Source: Desulfovibrio porci
GTDB taxonomy: Bacteria; Desulfobacterota; Desulfovibrionia; Desulfovibrionales; Desulfovibrionaceae
DNA: 64,000 bases
Reading direction: 5' to 3'
Assembly (NCBI RefSeq): GCF_009696265.1
Contig: NZ_VUMH01000001.1
Coordinates: forward strand, 1 to 64,000
This document shows, piece after piece, positions 1-7,889 of the stretch. The notes under the pieces are model-generated. The model did no database searches. It saw nothing but the letters and a program-made list of their open reading frames with translations, and was not told the DNA's origin. Each line of letters opens with the position of its first letter. Position 1 is the stretch's first letter. The position numbers and the translations under genes were made by a program.

Positions 1-36
1 GAAAAGAACAGCGAACTTGCCGGTCTGGACGCATCG

Positions 37-258
37 CTACAACTTTGTGCGTCCGCATACGGCTCTTGGCAGAAAACCTCCAGCCTCAAGGCTGAGCGGA
101 GGGTGAACAACGTGTTGACACTCTACAACTAGGTTGTCGCCGACGCGGGAAAGTGCGGCGCTGCCGGCGGGAAAATCGAACACGAAGCGGGAATCAGGCG
201 CACTGGGAATGCTCTGTGAAATATTGGCTGCGGGCTTACTGAGAAGTATGTCGGCCAT
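37..258 (-). pseudogene. 5' fragment of a large T1SS adhesin (retention-module N-terminus), truncated
   Basis: A 73-codon frame starts at an ATG with a good ribosome site (AGGAG, seven bases upstream). Its first 45 residues, starting MADILLSKPAANISQ and including RFVFDFPAG and LSRVGDNLVV, resemble the N-terminal retention module of giant RTX/BapA-like adhesins secreted by type I systems in Desulfovibrio. After about residue 47 the resemblance stops, and a stop codon follows instead of the expected acidic strand and repeat region, so the gene looks frameshifted or recombined. No secretion genes are visible because the window edge is 36 bases away. The family assignment rests on pattern memory. 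A short intact gene is possible but less likely. Confidence 0.5.
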
Positions 259-293
259 GATGAACTCCTAAAAGAGAACTGAGTTGTGAGCCT

Positions 294-329
294 CCCGGCA
301 AAGCCGGGGGCTTACCCCGTTTGGGGCTA
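294..329. repeat. Pair of small GC hairpins in the adhesin-fragment leader
   Basis: Two adjacent inverted repeats, CCCGGC-AAA-GCCGGG (294-308) and TACCCC-GTTT-GGGGCTA (313-329), lie just upstream of the adhesin start on the minus strand. They look like REP-type or leader hairpins. I could not match them to a known riboswitch consensus. Confidence 0.4.
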
Positions 330-349
330 CCCGTGGAGAACGCCGCAAC

Positions 350-396
350 GTGTAAAAGCGCCGCTCTGACCTGAAGTCAGAACGGCGCTTTTACAC
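350..396. terminator. Strong bidirectional hairpin terminator
   Basis: Two 21-base arms (350-370 and 376-396) pair with a single mismatch around a 5-base loop. The stem is flanked by AAAA on one side and TTTT on the other (GTGTAAAAGCGCCG... and ...CGGCGCTTTTACAC), the usual form of a terminator acting in both directions. It lies between the adhesin fragment and the GA tract, so it would block transcription entering the fragment from the right. Confidence 0.75.
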
Positions 397-429
397 ACCT
401 GCAGGCAAGTGCCGACTGCTAACAATCAA

Positions 430-787
430 ATGAGAGAGAGAGAGAGAGAGAGTTGTGCATAAAAAATCCTCCCAAATCAACCTGTTGCATGTAATCTCTG
501 CTTTTGCAAAGCCAATCTGCCACGCAAGCCCCTAGGTCTGGAAGGAACTCTACGAATTTCCTGTCTGCAAAATTCGTTACTTTCCTTTACCTGTTACAGA
601 GATCTGTGTCAAGTACATATCCGAAGAAGAACAGGTAACCACTAAAAATTCAAAGATCAAAGGTAGTTTAGCCTATTTTTGGAAGAAAAATGAAGCGCCG
701 GGTTTGGGCAGCAAAAACAAAACCGCATGGTATTCGAAGACTTACAAGGCCGCGTTGCGGCAAGCATTTGCAATGGATATCAAATGA
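430..787 (+). pseudogene. Possible degenerate small gene behind the GA tract
   Basis: From the ATG at 430 the present frame ends after 10 codons (stop at 460). One extra GA unit would join the ATG to a frame that is open from 434 to 532, has one TAG at 533-535, and is open again from 536 to 787. The last part has a protein-like composition (for example YFWKKNEAPGLGSKNK near 680-725) and ends at a TGA at 785. I do not recognise a family. The DNA is more AT-rich than its neighbours, which alone could produce such a frame, so confidence is low. Confidence 0.2.
432..452. repeat. (GA)n simple-sequence tract, about ten units
   Basis: An uninterrupted dinucleotide run of about 10 GA units directly follows an ATG (430-432). 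Tracts like this slip during replication and often act as phase-variation switches. Here the reading frame after the tract depends on the unit number. Confidence 0.85.
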
Positions 788-1157
788 GTCAAGACAGGTG
801 CTGCCCTTGGCGGACACCTTGTTCATCAACGTGGGCCAAGCGTTAGGAAGCGGCGTCACAAAACGGCGCGAGGAACGCCTGATGCGGCCACACGCTCTGG
901 GGCGAATCACACTGATTTGCGGGCCGGACGGACTCCCACCGGAAGTAAACCGCGCCATCTGCGTGATCCCGCAGACGGCTTTTCGGCTGCCTGCATACGG
1001 AACGCCATGAGGTAAAGGGGCATATGGCTTGATCCGCTCAAGCCGACTGAGCGGGGGAAGCTGAAAAAGGGCGCTCATAGCTCACCTCGCGTGAGTTATG
1101 AGTACCCGGATATCATGGTGAGGCAATTTAATGAGTTCTGAACCTAGAGTAGATTAC

Positions 1158-1331
1158 CTTTGAAAAGCTGCGCTTTTTTCAAAGATTCATTCAGCCGAAA
1201 AGCACGGTTTTCGGCTCAATCCACGCCGCTTCGCGGCGCGGCGATGCTGCCGGTGGCCGTAATGCGGCACTGCTGCATTACGGCTAGCGCGCCGTGCGCG
1301 GCGTCAGAGCATTTCAAAGTTAACATGCTCT
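1158..1331. repeat. Cluster of intergenic hairpin repeats
   Basis: At least five inverted repeats lie in tandem: CTTTGAAAA/TTTTTTCAAAG (1158-1184), AGCCGAAAA/TTTTCGGCT (1193-1216), CGCCG/CGGCG (1224-1238), GCCGTAATGC/GCATTACGGC (1256-1284) and AGAGCAT/ATGCTCT (1306-1331). The last overlaps the stop codon of the following minus-strand gene and may terminate it. A similar cluster, with a related AGAGCA...TGCTCT element, occurs near 60.8-60.9 kb, so this looks like a dispersed family. Confidence 0.7.
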
Positions 1332-1560
1332 AGCCGCCGCAGACTTTGCAGGCGCGATACCCGGCGGCCCGTGCGGCTTCCGCCGTCGCAAACACTGCCG
1401 TACACCTTTTGCAGGCGTAATAGCGGCAGCCGCTGTTGTGATAAATACGACTTTGGACATTGCCGTGATAAGGAGCGGCGGGAAACGCCAGAGCGGCGAA
1501 GCCGGACAAAAGGATAACCATACTTATCCAGACACAAACGCATTTGCGCAACCGCCGCAT
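1330..1560 (-). CDS. Small exported protein with Ada-like zinc-binding motif
   Basis: The product is 76 residues. A basic start (MRRLRKC) and a hydrophobic stretch to about residue 28 form a signal peptide or anchor. The rest contains YHGNVQSRIYHNSGCRYYAC, then CTAVF and a final CKVCGG. This four-cysteine layout resembles the N-terminal metal-binding domain of the Ada methylphosphotriester repair protein. I chose the start at 1560 because an AGGGGG ribosome site precedes it; an ATG 14 codons upstream has none. An exported Ada-like zinc domain cannot repair chromosomal DNA, so the function is unknown. Family resemblance is fairly clear. Confidence 0.7.
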   Translation of the reverse strand: MRRLRKCVCVWISMVILLSGFAALAFPAAPYHGNVQSRIYHNSGCRYYACKRCTAVFATAEAARAAGYRACKVCGG

Positions 1561-1667
1561 GGCCTGCCCCCTGAAGAATGAATTTTCCCGCTCTCTATCC
1601 ATTATTCACCGGCGTTGCGGGCGCTCTACGGCGTTTCACAATCCTTCGGTGAAGCGCCCGGTCATTT

Positions 1668-1934
1668 TCAGCGCAGCTGGCTGTCTTTGCTGCCTTTCCG
1701 ATTATACAAGCTGACGGCTTTTTCTTCCCTGTCGGCTTCTTCCCGGCAGTGCACGCACAAGCGCACGCCCGGCAGAGCCCGCTGACGCGCCACAGGAATC
1801 GGCTCGCCGCACTCTTCGCAATATTCCAGGCTGACGCCCTGCGGCAGAGCGGCGCGCGCCCGCCGGACTTCATCATTGATCGAGTCCTGAATCTGGTCCT
1901 GCACGGCATTGTCGCCGGCCCATCCCACAGCCAT
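1668..1934 (-). CDS. DksA/TraR-type C4 zinc-finger protein (YbiI-like)
   Basis: The product is 88 residues, the same length as Escherichia coli YbiI. It has the family pattern: a start like MAVGWAGDNAVQ, a short helical region, the finger YCEECGEPIP...LCVHC, and the C-terminal end YNRKGSKDSQLR, which is almost identical in YbiI. The four cysteines sit as CxxC-x17-CxxC. DksA/TraR relatives bind RNA polymerase through its secondary channel, but this short form lacks the long coiled coil and its role is not known. The start at 1934 has a GGAGG site 5-6 bases upstream; an in-frame ATG further upstream is less likely. Confidence 0.9.
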   Translation of the reverse strand: MAVGWAGDNAVQDQIQDSINDEVRRARAALPQGVSLEYCEECGEPIPVARQRALPGVRLCVHCREEADREEKAVSLYNRKGSKDSQLR

Positions 1935-2064
1935 ATGCGCCTCCGTCATGTTTTCCCACAAAGGTAAGACGCTTCCGCCGCGCGGCAAGTGCTGAAAAAG
2001 CCGTTTGGTCTCCGGAAAAAAACAAATCCCGCCCCGCAGTGGAACGCATCACCGCTCCGGACGG

Positions 2065-2724
2065 CTACGAATTGACCAGGCGGAAAAATTCCTCGGGGCG
2101 CAGAATGGCGACGGCGTGCCGCGCAAAGGGGCCGAACAGGCCCTGCTCCTCCTGCTGGCGCAGGACCTTGTAGAGCGTGATGCGGTGCACGCCCAGCAGG
2201 CTTGCCATTTCCTGCCGTGAAATGCCGGGGTTCGCCGTCAGGGGATCGCTGTCCGGCAACAGGCGCTGGGCCAGAAATTTGCACGTGCGCACCAGCACAT
2301 CATCCACATAGAGCGAGGAAGCCTGGTTGGAAAGGGTACGCAGCTTGCGGGCCATGCTGCTCAGCAGATTGAGGGTCAGGTCGGGCCGCGTGCGGCCAAG
2401 CTGCTCCAGACAGCTCCTGGAAAAAGCATAGACCACGCAGTCCGTGGCGCAGATATGCACACTGCCCTTGTCGTCGGCCAGGGGATCGAACAACGGGGTT
2501 TCACCGAACAGGCAGCCCGCGTTGATGTACCAGAGAATTTTTTCCACGCCGTCCACGGTGAAGTGGGTCAGGCGCACCTGCCCCTTGTCCAGAAAAAGCA
2601 GTCCGTCCCGGTATTCTATGTAATGGCCCTTGCGCCAAAGATAACGCACGCCGAGATCCAGAACGGAACGCCATTCGGCGTTCACATCGCGCAATTCCGT
2701 AAAACCCAGGCATCGATTGCTCAT
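2065..2724 (-). CDS. Crp/Fnr-family transcriptional regulator
   Basis: The product is 219 residues: an N-terminal cyclic-nucleotide-type beta-roll (about 20-120), a dimer helix (about 110-145), and a C-terminal winged helix with ISRQEMASLLGVHRITLYKV (about 168-187) as the recognition region. There is no FNR-type N-terminal cysteine cluster, so the effector is not evident. The ATG at 2724 has GGAGAG upstream; ATGs further upstream would run through the divergent promoter. The gene is transcribed away from the first arylsulfotransferase-like gene. A GTTGC-N4-GCAAC dyad, typical in geometry of this family's operators, lies between them and again before the second copy. It probably activates both units. 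Confidence 0.88.
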   Translation of the reverse strand: MSNRCLGFTELRDVNAEWRSVLDLGVRYLWRKGHYIEYRDGLLFLDKGQVRLTHFTVDGVEKILWYINAGCLFGETPLFDPLADDKGSVHICATDCVVYAFSRSCLEQLGRTRPDLTLNLLSSMARKLRTLSNQASSLYVDDVLVRTCKFLAQRLLPDSDPLTANPGISRQEMASLLGVHRITLYKVLRQQEEQGLFGPFARHAVAILRPEEFFRLVNS

Positions 2725-2822
2725 GCCGCTCTCCGTGCCAACATCCTCGCCGCACAGGGTTGCGATTCCGTGCATTCCCCTCCCGCAACGCAACCTCTTC
2801 CCCATATGACCTATTATTTTGT

Positions 2823-2883
2823 GAAAAAGGTTGCAATAGCAACACAAATTTTCTTCCACCCAGGTTAGCGTAAGTCAACTACA
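2823..2883 (+). promoter_or_regulatory. Crp/Fnr-type operator and inferred class II promoter of arylsulfotransferase unit 1
   Basis: The dyad GTTGCAATAGCAAC (2830-2843) is preceded by TTTGTGAAAAAG and followed, 34 bases on, by ACTACA (from 2878). The same elements with the same spacing recur at 7654-7714. A start at 2878 would put the dyad centre at -41.5, the class II position for Crp/Fnr activators. A weak -10 (TAGCGT, 2866-2871) fits a promoter that needs an activator. The start site is inferred. Confidence 0.65.
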
Positions 2884-2987
2884 GAAAAAAACATGAAATC
2901 TCAACAGGATAATAATTTGCCCCAAATTTCTCCAGCCCAAGGGCCGGAGCCTGAAAATCATCCACCCCAACCACAAGGAGTTCACAC

Positions 2988-4439
2988 ATGGGCCATCCGA
3001 CTATTTATCCCACCGGTGTCACCATCTACAATCCGGAAAAGTGCTGGAGCGGGTTCACCATCTTTCAGGCCAATGAAATGGGCGCGGTGCTCATGGACAT
3101 GAACGGCCGCGAAGTCAACGTCTGGAAAGGCGTGCACGGCATGCCCAACAAAATCTTTCCCGGCGGCTACCTGCTGACCGGCCGGGGCCGCCGCAGCGGC
3201 AAATACAGCGTCCAGGACGGACTGGATCTGATTCAGGTGGACTGGGACGGCAATATCGTCTGGAAGTTCGACCGCAACGAGTACATTGAGGATCCCGGCA
3301 TTCCGGCCCGCTGGATGGCCCGCTACCACCACGATTTCCAGCGCGAAGGCAATCCCGTGGGCTATTACGCGCCGGGCATGGAGCCCAAGACCGACTCGGG
3401 CAATACCCTGATCCTGGCCCACCGCAACGTCCGGAATAAGGATATTTCGGACAAGCTCCTGCTGGACGACCTGATTCTGGAAGTGGACTGGGACGGCGAC
3501 ATCCTCTGGGAATGGTGCTGCAACGAGCATTTTCATGAAATAGGTTTCCGCGAAGGTCCAAAAAACACACTCTGCCGCAATCCCAACTACCGCCCCACCC
3601 AGCCCGAGGGCATGGGCGACTGGATGCACATCAACTCCATGTCCGCGCTGGGCCCCAACAAGTGGCACGACGCGGGCGACGAGCGCTTCCACCCCGACAA
3701 CCTGATCGTGGACGGCCGCGAAGCCAACATCATTTTCATCATCAGCAAAAAGACCGGCAAAATCACCTGGAAGATCGGCCCGGATTACGACAGCACGCCC
3801 GAGCTGCGCGCCATCGGCTGGATCATCGGCCAGCACCACGCGCACATGATCCCGCGCGGCCTGCCCGGCGAAGGCAACATTCTGGTCTTTGACAACGGCG
3901 GCTGGGGCGGCTACGACGTGCCTAATCCCGGTTCGCCCACCGGCGTCAAGGCCGCCCTGCGCGACCACTCCCGCGTGCTGGAAATTGATCCCGTGACCCT
4001 CAAGATCGTCTGGCAGTACACACCGCGCGAAGCCGGTTTCCTGGAACCCATGGACAGCAACCGCTTCTACAGCCCCTTCATCAGCGGCATGCAGCGCCTG
4101 CCCAACGGCAACACCCTGATCACCGAAGGCTCGGACGGGCGCGTGTTCGAAGTCACCCCGGAACATGAAATCGTCTGGGAGTTCATCTCGCCCTACTGGG
4201 GCAAGCATGTGCCCATGAACATGACCTACCGCGCCTACCGCGTGCCGTATGAATGGGCGCCGCAGGCGGCCAAACCCGTTGAAACGCCCATCGCGCCGCT
4301 GGACGTGACCACCTTCCGCGTGCCGGGCGCCGCGGCGGCCGGCGACCGGGCCAGGGAAGTGGGCGTGGAAGGCTGCCAGCCTTATGAGGGCAGCAATGCC
4401 CTGTGCGTGGCCTCGGTGGACGATCCCACGGAAAAATAA
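2988..4439 (+). CDS. Arylsulfotransferase-like beta-propeller protein, copy 1
   Basis: The product is 483 residues. It has repeated propeller-blade motifs of the form DWDGNIVWKF (about 85-94), DWDGDILWEW, KTGKITWKIG, TLKIVWQY and HEIVWEF. It also carries the arylsulfate sulfotransferase (ASST) features DWMHINS (211-217, histidine 214) and GQHHAHMIPRGLPGEGNILV (281-300). Known ASST enzymes move sulfate from a phenyl sulfate to another phenol through a sulfo-histidine. Unlike the periplasmic enterobacterial AssT, this protein starts directly with MGHPTIYPTG and has no signal peptide, so it is probably cytoplasmic. It leads a likely unit with the DASS transporter and porin, and is roughly 85 percent identical by eye to copy 2. 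The substrate is unknown. Confidence 0.85.
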   Translation: MGHPTIYPTGVTIYNPEKCWSGFTIFQANEMGAVLMDMNGREVNVWKGVHGMPNKIFPGGYLLTGRGRRSGKYSVQDGLDLIQVDWDGNIVWKFDRNEYIEDPGIPARWMARYHHDFQREGNPVGYYAPGMEPKTDSGNTLILAHRNVRNKDISDKLLLDDLILEVDWDGDILWEWCCNEHFHEIGFREGPKNTLCRNPNYRPTQPEGMGDWMHINSMSALGPNKWHDAGDERFHPDNLIVDGREANIIFIISKKTGKITWKIGPDYDSTPELRAIGWIIGQHHAHMIPRGLPGEGNILVFDNGGWGGYDVPNPGSPTGVKAALRDHSRVLEIDPVTLKIVWQYTPREAGFLEPMDSNRFYSPFISGMQRLPNGNTLITEGSDGRVFEVTPEHEIVWEFISPYWGKHVPMNMTYRAYRVPYEWAPQAAKPVETPIAPLDVTTFRVPGAAAAGDRAREVGVEGCQPYEGSNALCVASVDDPTEK

Positions 4440-4447
4440 CGCCTGAC

Positions 4448-4483
4448 CGGCCGGGGCGTTCCCCATGCGGGGCACCCCGGCCG
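4448..4483. terminator. GC-rich hairpin between arylsulfotransferase 1 and transporter
   Basis: CGGCCGGGG (4448-4456) pairs with CCCCGGCCG (4475-4483), with a nested CCCC/GGGG. There is no T run after it, so it is more likely an attenuator or mRNA-processing hairpin than a full terminator. Confidence 0.5.
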
Positions 4484-4547
4484 ATGCCGTAAAGGGGCCG
4501 CGCCGCCCTTTCACCGCTACGGGTTCAGAACACGCAAGGAGCCGCGT

Positions 4548-5948
4548 ATGTTCTTCAAGACTTCCGACTTCAACCGCAGCATGCTGGCCAAATGGGCCTT
4601 GAGCCTGATCCTTCCCCTGGGCGTCTACCTGCTCTTGCCCAGGGACGGTTCGCTCAGCCAGCCCATGATGGCCTTTCTGGCCATCACGCTCTGGGCCGTA
4701 TGCGCCTGGGCCATGGACACTCTGAACGAAATCGCCGTGGGCATCCTGCTGCCCGCCCTGTACATCCTGTTCTGCGGTGTCGGCATGAAGGTGGTCTACA
4801 GCCCCTGGCTTTCCGAAGTGCCGATCATCGTCATCGGCGGTTTCATCCTCGGCAAGATCATTCAGGATACGGGCCTGGGCAAACGCATCGCCCTGGGTTG
4901 CGTGCGCGCGGCGGGCGGCAGCTTTGCCGGCGCTCTCTGCGGCATTACGCTGGGAGCGGCCATCGTGGCTCCGCTGGTGCCTTCCATTATGGGCAAGGCC
5001 GCCATTTTCTGCGCCGTGGCCCTGAGCCTCTGCGACGCGCTGGACTTCAAGCCCAAAAGCCGCGAGGCCACGGCCGTGGTGCTGGGCACCTGTATCGCCG
5101 TGGGTTCCACCAAGCTCTGTTACCTCACGGGCGCGGCGGACCTGACCATGGGCATGGGCCTGGCCGACAAGATCATGGGCACCCAGACCACCTGGATGCA
5201 ATACGCCCTGCACAACTTCGTGCCCGGCATGCTTTACACCGCCATGTCTCTGGGTATCGTGCTGCTGGTGCTGCGCTCGCCGGTCAAAAAAGAGGTTCTG
5301 CGCTGTGTGGTGCAGGAAAAATATCATGAGCTGGGCGTCATGACGCCTGAACAGAAACGCGGCCTGGCCCTGCTGATCCTGACCCTGGTCCTGCTGGCCA
5401 CGGACAGCCTGCACGGCATCAGCGCGGGCGTGGTGCTGGTGCTGGTGTCCATGTCCGCCTTTCTGCCCGGCATCAGCCTGATGGACGGGCCGCGCGTCAA
5501 CAAGGTCAACTTCGCGCCGCTGTTCTTCATCATGGGCTGCATGTGCATCGGCAGCGCGGGCGGCTTTCTCAAGGTCACGGACTGGCTGGCCAATCTGGTG
5601 CTGCCCCTGTTCAGCGATATGGGGGCCACTGTGGCGGGCTTTTGCGCCTATCTGGTGGGCTTTCTCTCCAATTTCCTGCTCACGCCCCTGGCCGCCACCT
5701 CCACGCTCTCCTCGCCCATCACCGAACTGGGCATGGAAATGGGCCTGGACCCGCGCCTGCTTTACTACTCCTTCCAGTACGGTCTGGACAATCTGATATT
5801 CCCCTATGAGTACGCCCTGTACCTGTATTTCTTCAGCAGCGGCTATATCAACTTCAAAGAAATGGTGCTGGTCATGGCCATCCGCATCGTGCTGGCCGGA
5901 GCGTTTGTGGCCTTTGTAGCCGTGCCCTACTGGCGGTTGGTTGTATAA
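4548..5948 (+). CDS. DASS/SLC13-family anion:sodium symporter
   Basis: The 466-residue product has about 11-13 hydrophobic segments and the family layout of divalent-anion symporters: an early MDTLNEIAVGILLPALYI region, LGTCIAVGSTKLCYLTGAA in the first half and FLSNFLLTPLAATSTLSSP in the second, corresponding to the two substrate and sodium hairpins. Family members move sulfate, dicarboxylates or organosulfur anions with sodium. The start has AAGGAG eight bases upstream. It lies 108 bases after the arylsulfotransferase-like gene and 34 before the porin gene, so it may import the sulfated substrate or a product acid. The substrate cannot be read from sequence alone. Confidence 0.85.
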   Translation: MFFKTSDFNRSMLAKWALSLILPLGVYLLLPRDGSLSQPMMAFLAITLWAVCAWAMDTLNEIAVGILLPALYILFCGVGMKVVYSPWLSEVPIIVIGGFILGKIIQDTGLGKRIALGCVRAAGGSFAGALCGITLGAAIVAPLVPSIMGKAAIFCAVALSLCDALDFKPKSREATAVVLGTCIAVGSTKLCYLTGAADLTMGMGLADKIMGTQTTWMQYALHNFVPGMLYTAMSLGIVLLVLRSPVKKEVLRCVVQEKYHELGVMTPEQKRGLALLILTLVLLATDSLHGISAGVVLVLVSMSAFLPGISLMDGPRVNKVNFAPLFFIMGCMCIGSAGGFLKVTDWLANLVLPLFSDMGATVAGFCAYLVGFLSNFLLTPLAATSTLSSPITELGMEMGLDPRLLYYSFQYGLDNLIFPYEYALYLYFFSSGYINFKEMVLVMAIRIVLAGAFVAFVAVPYWRLVV

Positions 5949-5982
5949 CTGTCATTCCAGACTATTTCAGAGGAGGAAAGCA

Positions 5983-7569
5983 ATGAAGACTTGGGGCATT
6001 CTTTTCCTGGCCGTCGCTCTGCTGCTCGGAGACGCCGCCACGGGCCGGGCTGTGGATTTCAAGGTCAAGGGCAGCTGGCAATTCGCCTTTGACTATATCA
6101 ACGGCGGCAATTTCATGGGCAAGAACCGCCAGGGCCGCCATGAAATCGGCCAGCAATGGGCGGCCGTGCGCCAGAAACGCGATGAATTCGAGGCCATCCA
6201 GCGTCTGCATCTGCAATTGCAGGCTGTGGCATCGGAAAGCCTGCAGGGCGTGGTCTTTTTTGAAATCGGCGAACAGCGTTGGGGCATGGCCGCCCAGGGC
6301 GGCGCACTGGGCGCGGACGGCGGCAATGTCATCAAGATCAAGCAGGCGTATCTGGACTGGATGCCGCCGCATGCGGACCTCAAAGTGCGCATGGGCCTGC
6401 AGGGCATCCGGCTGCCCGGCTTCGCCCTGGACAATCCTGTCTTCAACGATGACGTGGCGGGCATCACCGCCTCTTACACCTTCAACGATTCCTTCGGCCT
6501 GAGCGCCCTGTGGATGCGCCCCTACAACGACAACTGGGTGGGCGACGCTGACGGCGCCACAGCCAACTATCTGGACAATTTCGACCTTTTCGCCCTGCTG
6601 GCCCCGATAACTCTGGACGGTCTCAAGATCACGCCCTGGGCCCTGGCCGGAGGCATGGGTCCCAACACGCTGCAACCATTCAAAATCACCGGCAAGAACG
6701 GCGGCAGCCATGCCTTCACCTTCAACAATCCCAGCAATCAGGCCATTGACGGCTTCCAGGTCCGGGACGGACTCTTTCCCGCCGCCTTCACTTCCGGCCG
6801 CCAGGGCAACTCCCTCTGGAACACGTCCTACAGCACCATGTTCTGGGGCGGTCTGACCGGCGAACTCTCGGCCTTTTCACCCTTCAGAATCAGCTGGGAC
6901 TTTATTTACGGCAGCGTGGACAACGGGCGGGAGTACCTCAACCGTCAGGGCTGGTTCGGCATGCTGTTGGGCGAATATGAGGCGGATTGGGGCGTGCCCG
7001 GCCTCTACGGCTGGTATTTCAGCGGCGACGACGACAATCCGCACAACGGTTCGGAGCGCCTGCCCTACGTCGTCACCACCAATAACCTGACCAATTCCCT
7101 GTCCAGCTTCGGCTATCGGGGCAATCCCATCATGGGCGGCGGCAAGGGCGTGCTGGGCACCAACCCCAACGGCACCTGGGGCGTGGGCGCGCGGATCAAG
7201 AAGCTCAGCTTCATGGACAATCTCAGCCATATCGTGCGCGTGAACTACTTCGGCGGCACCAACGACCCCAAGATGGCCGCCTACATCACCGGACGCCGCC
7301 CCGTGGACGGCGCGGGCCGCGCGGTATACCGCAACAATACGGACTTCAACTCCTTCGGCACCTACCTGACGCGCGCGGACAGCGGTCTGGAAGTCAACTT
7401 CGACAGCACTTACAAGGCTGCGGAAAATCTAAGTTTCATTCTGGAGACAGGCTACATTCATCTCTGGCTGGATGAAGGCGCCTGGGGCCATTATGAAAAC
7501 ATTGCGGGCAACAGCCTGAATTACAAGGACGCCTGGAAAGTCAGTCTCAATGTGATCTACGCTTTTTAA
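5983..7569 (+). CDS. Outer-membrane porin of the Desulfovibrio homotrimeric type
   Basis: The product is 528 residues. It begins with a signal peptide (MKTWGILFLAVALLLGD, cleavage probably after GRA near residue 22) and consists of alternating amphipathic strands. It ends with VSLNVIYAF, whose terminal phenylalanine is the outer-membrane assembly signal. Overall pattern and length match the abundant porin found in Desulfovibrio genomes. The ATG at 5983 follows AGGAGG. As last gene of the arylsulfotransferase/transporter unit, ended by a terminator at 7595, it probably admits the substrate through the outer membrane. Confidence 0.88.
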   Translation: MKTWGILFLAVALLLGDAATGRAVDFKVKGSWQFAFDYINGGNFMGKNRQGRHEIGQQWAAVRQKRDEFEAIQRLHLQLQAVASESLQGVVFFEIGEQRWGMAAQGGALGADGGNVIKIKQAYLDWMPPHADLKVRMGLQGIRLPGFALDNPVFNDDVAGITASYTFNDSFGLSALWMRPYNDNWVGDADGATANYLDNFDLFALLAPITLDGLKITPWALAGGMGPNTLQPFKITGKNGGSHAFTFNNPSNQAIDGFQVRDGLFPAAFTSGRQGNSLWNTSYSTMFWGGLTGELSAFSPFRISWDFIYGSVDNGREYLNRQGWFGMLLGEYEADWGVPGLYGWYFSGDDDNPHNGSERLPYVVTTNNLTNSLSSFGYRGNPIMGGGKGVLGTNPNGTWGVGARIKKLSFMDNLSHIVRVNYFGGTNDPKMAAYITGRRPVDGAGRAVYRNNTDFNSFGTYLTRADSGLEVNFDSTYKAAENLSFILETGYIHLWLDEGAWGHYENIAGNSLNYKDAWKVSLNVIYAF

Positions 7570-7594
7570 ACCTGTCCGGCGCGGATTCGACCCC

Positions 7595-7626
7595 AAACAG
7601 CTCTGTCGGCCAACAGGGCTGTTTTT
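7595..7626 (+). terminator. Rho-independent terminator after the porin gene
   Basis: AACAGCTCTGT pairs with ACAGGGCTGTT around a short loop and is followed by TTTTT. It closes the first arylsulfotransferase unit 26 bases after the porin stop. Confidence 0.8.
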
Positions 7627-7653
7627 ACTTTGAAATTTTTTTCACTTTTTTGT

Positions 7654-7714
7654 GGAAAAGGTTGCAATGGCAACAGTACGTGCGATGACGTCGGGCTAAG
7701 CTGATTCCACTACA
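7654..7714 (+). promoter_or_regulatory. Crp/Fnr-type operator and inferred class II promoter of arylsulfotransferase unit 2
   Basis: The dyad GTTGCAATGGCAAC (7661-7674) differs from the copy at 2830 by one base. TTGTGGAAAAG precedes it, and ACTACA begins at 7709, 34 bases after the dyad as at unit 1. The inferred start at 7709 places the dyad at -41.5, with TAAGCT (7697-7702) as a weak -10. The leader to the gene start at 7890 is about 180 bases, and I see no clear structure in it. Confidence 0.65.
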
Positions 7715-7889
7715 ATAACATGCTTCATGAAGTTCGCCGGGGTGCGCACGGTCCACTCCACCGTTTGGGAGGAAAATCCCATGATCCCCGCAAGCCGCAT
7801 TTCGCGGCCATGACCACCGACGGCAGATCTCTGGAAGAGATCCCTGATTCCGGACGTGGCATGTCATTCAACACAAAAGGAGAAGCAAC

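Noticed and set aside
294-345. Possible cyclic-di-GMP riboswitch before the adhesin fragment
   Set aside because: The paired GC stems and CAAAGCC string suggested it, but the tetraloop-receptor and the conserved core of the GEMM class could not be found.
690-1010. 106-codon frame with ATG, and the opposing 136-codon frame at 668-1078
   Set aside because: Neither has a recognisable family, a good ribosome site, or plausible composition; both are arginine/proline-rich frames in a gene-poor stretch.
2982-5414. 810-codon open frame on the minus strand opposite arylsulfotransferase 1 and the transporter
   Set aside because: It lies antisense to two clear gene families. Long antisense frames are expected from GC-rich third positions, and its composition (rich in H, G, A, Q) is not that of a real protein.
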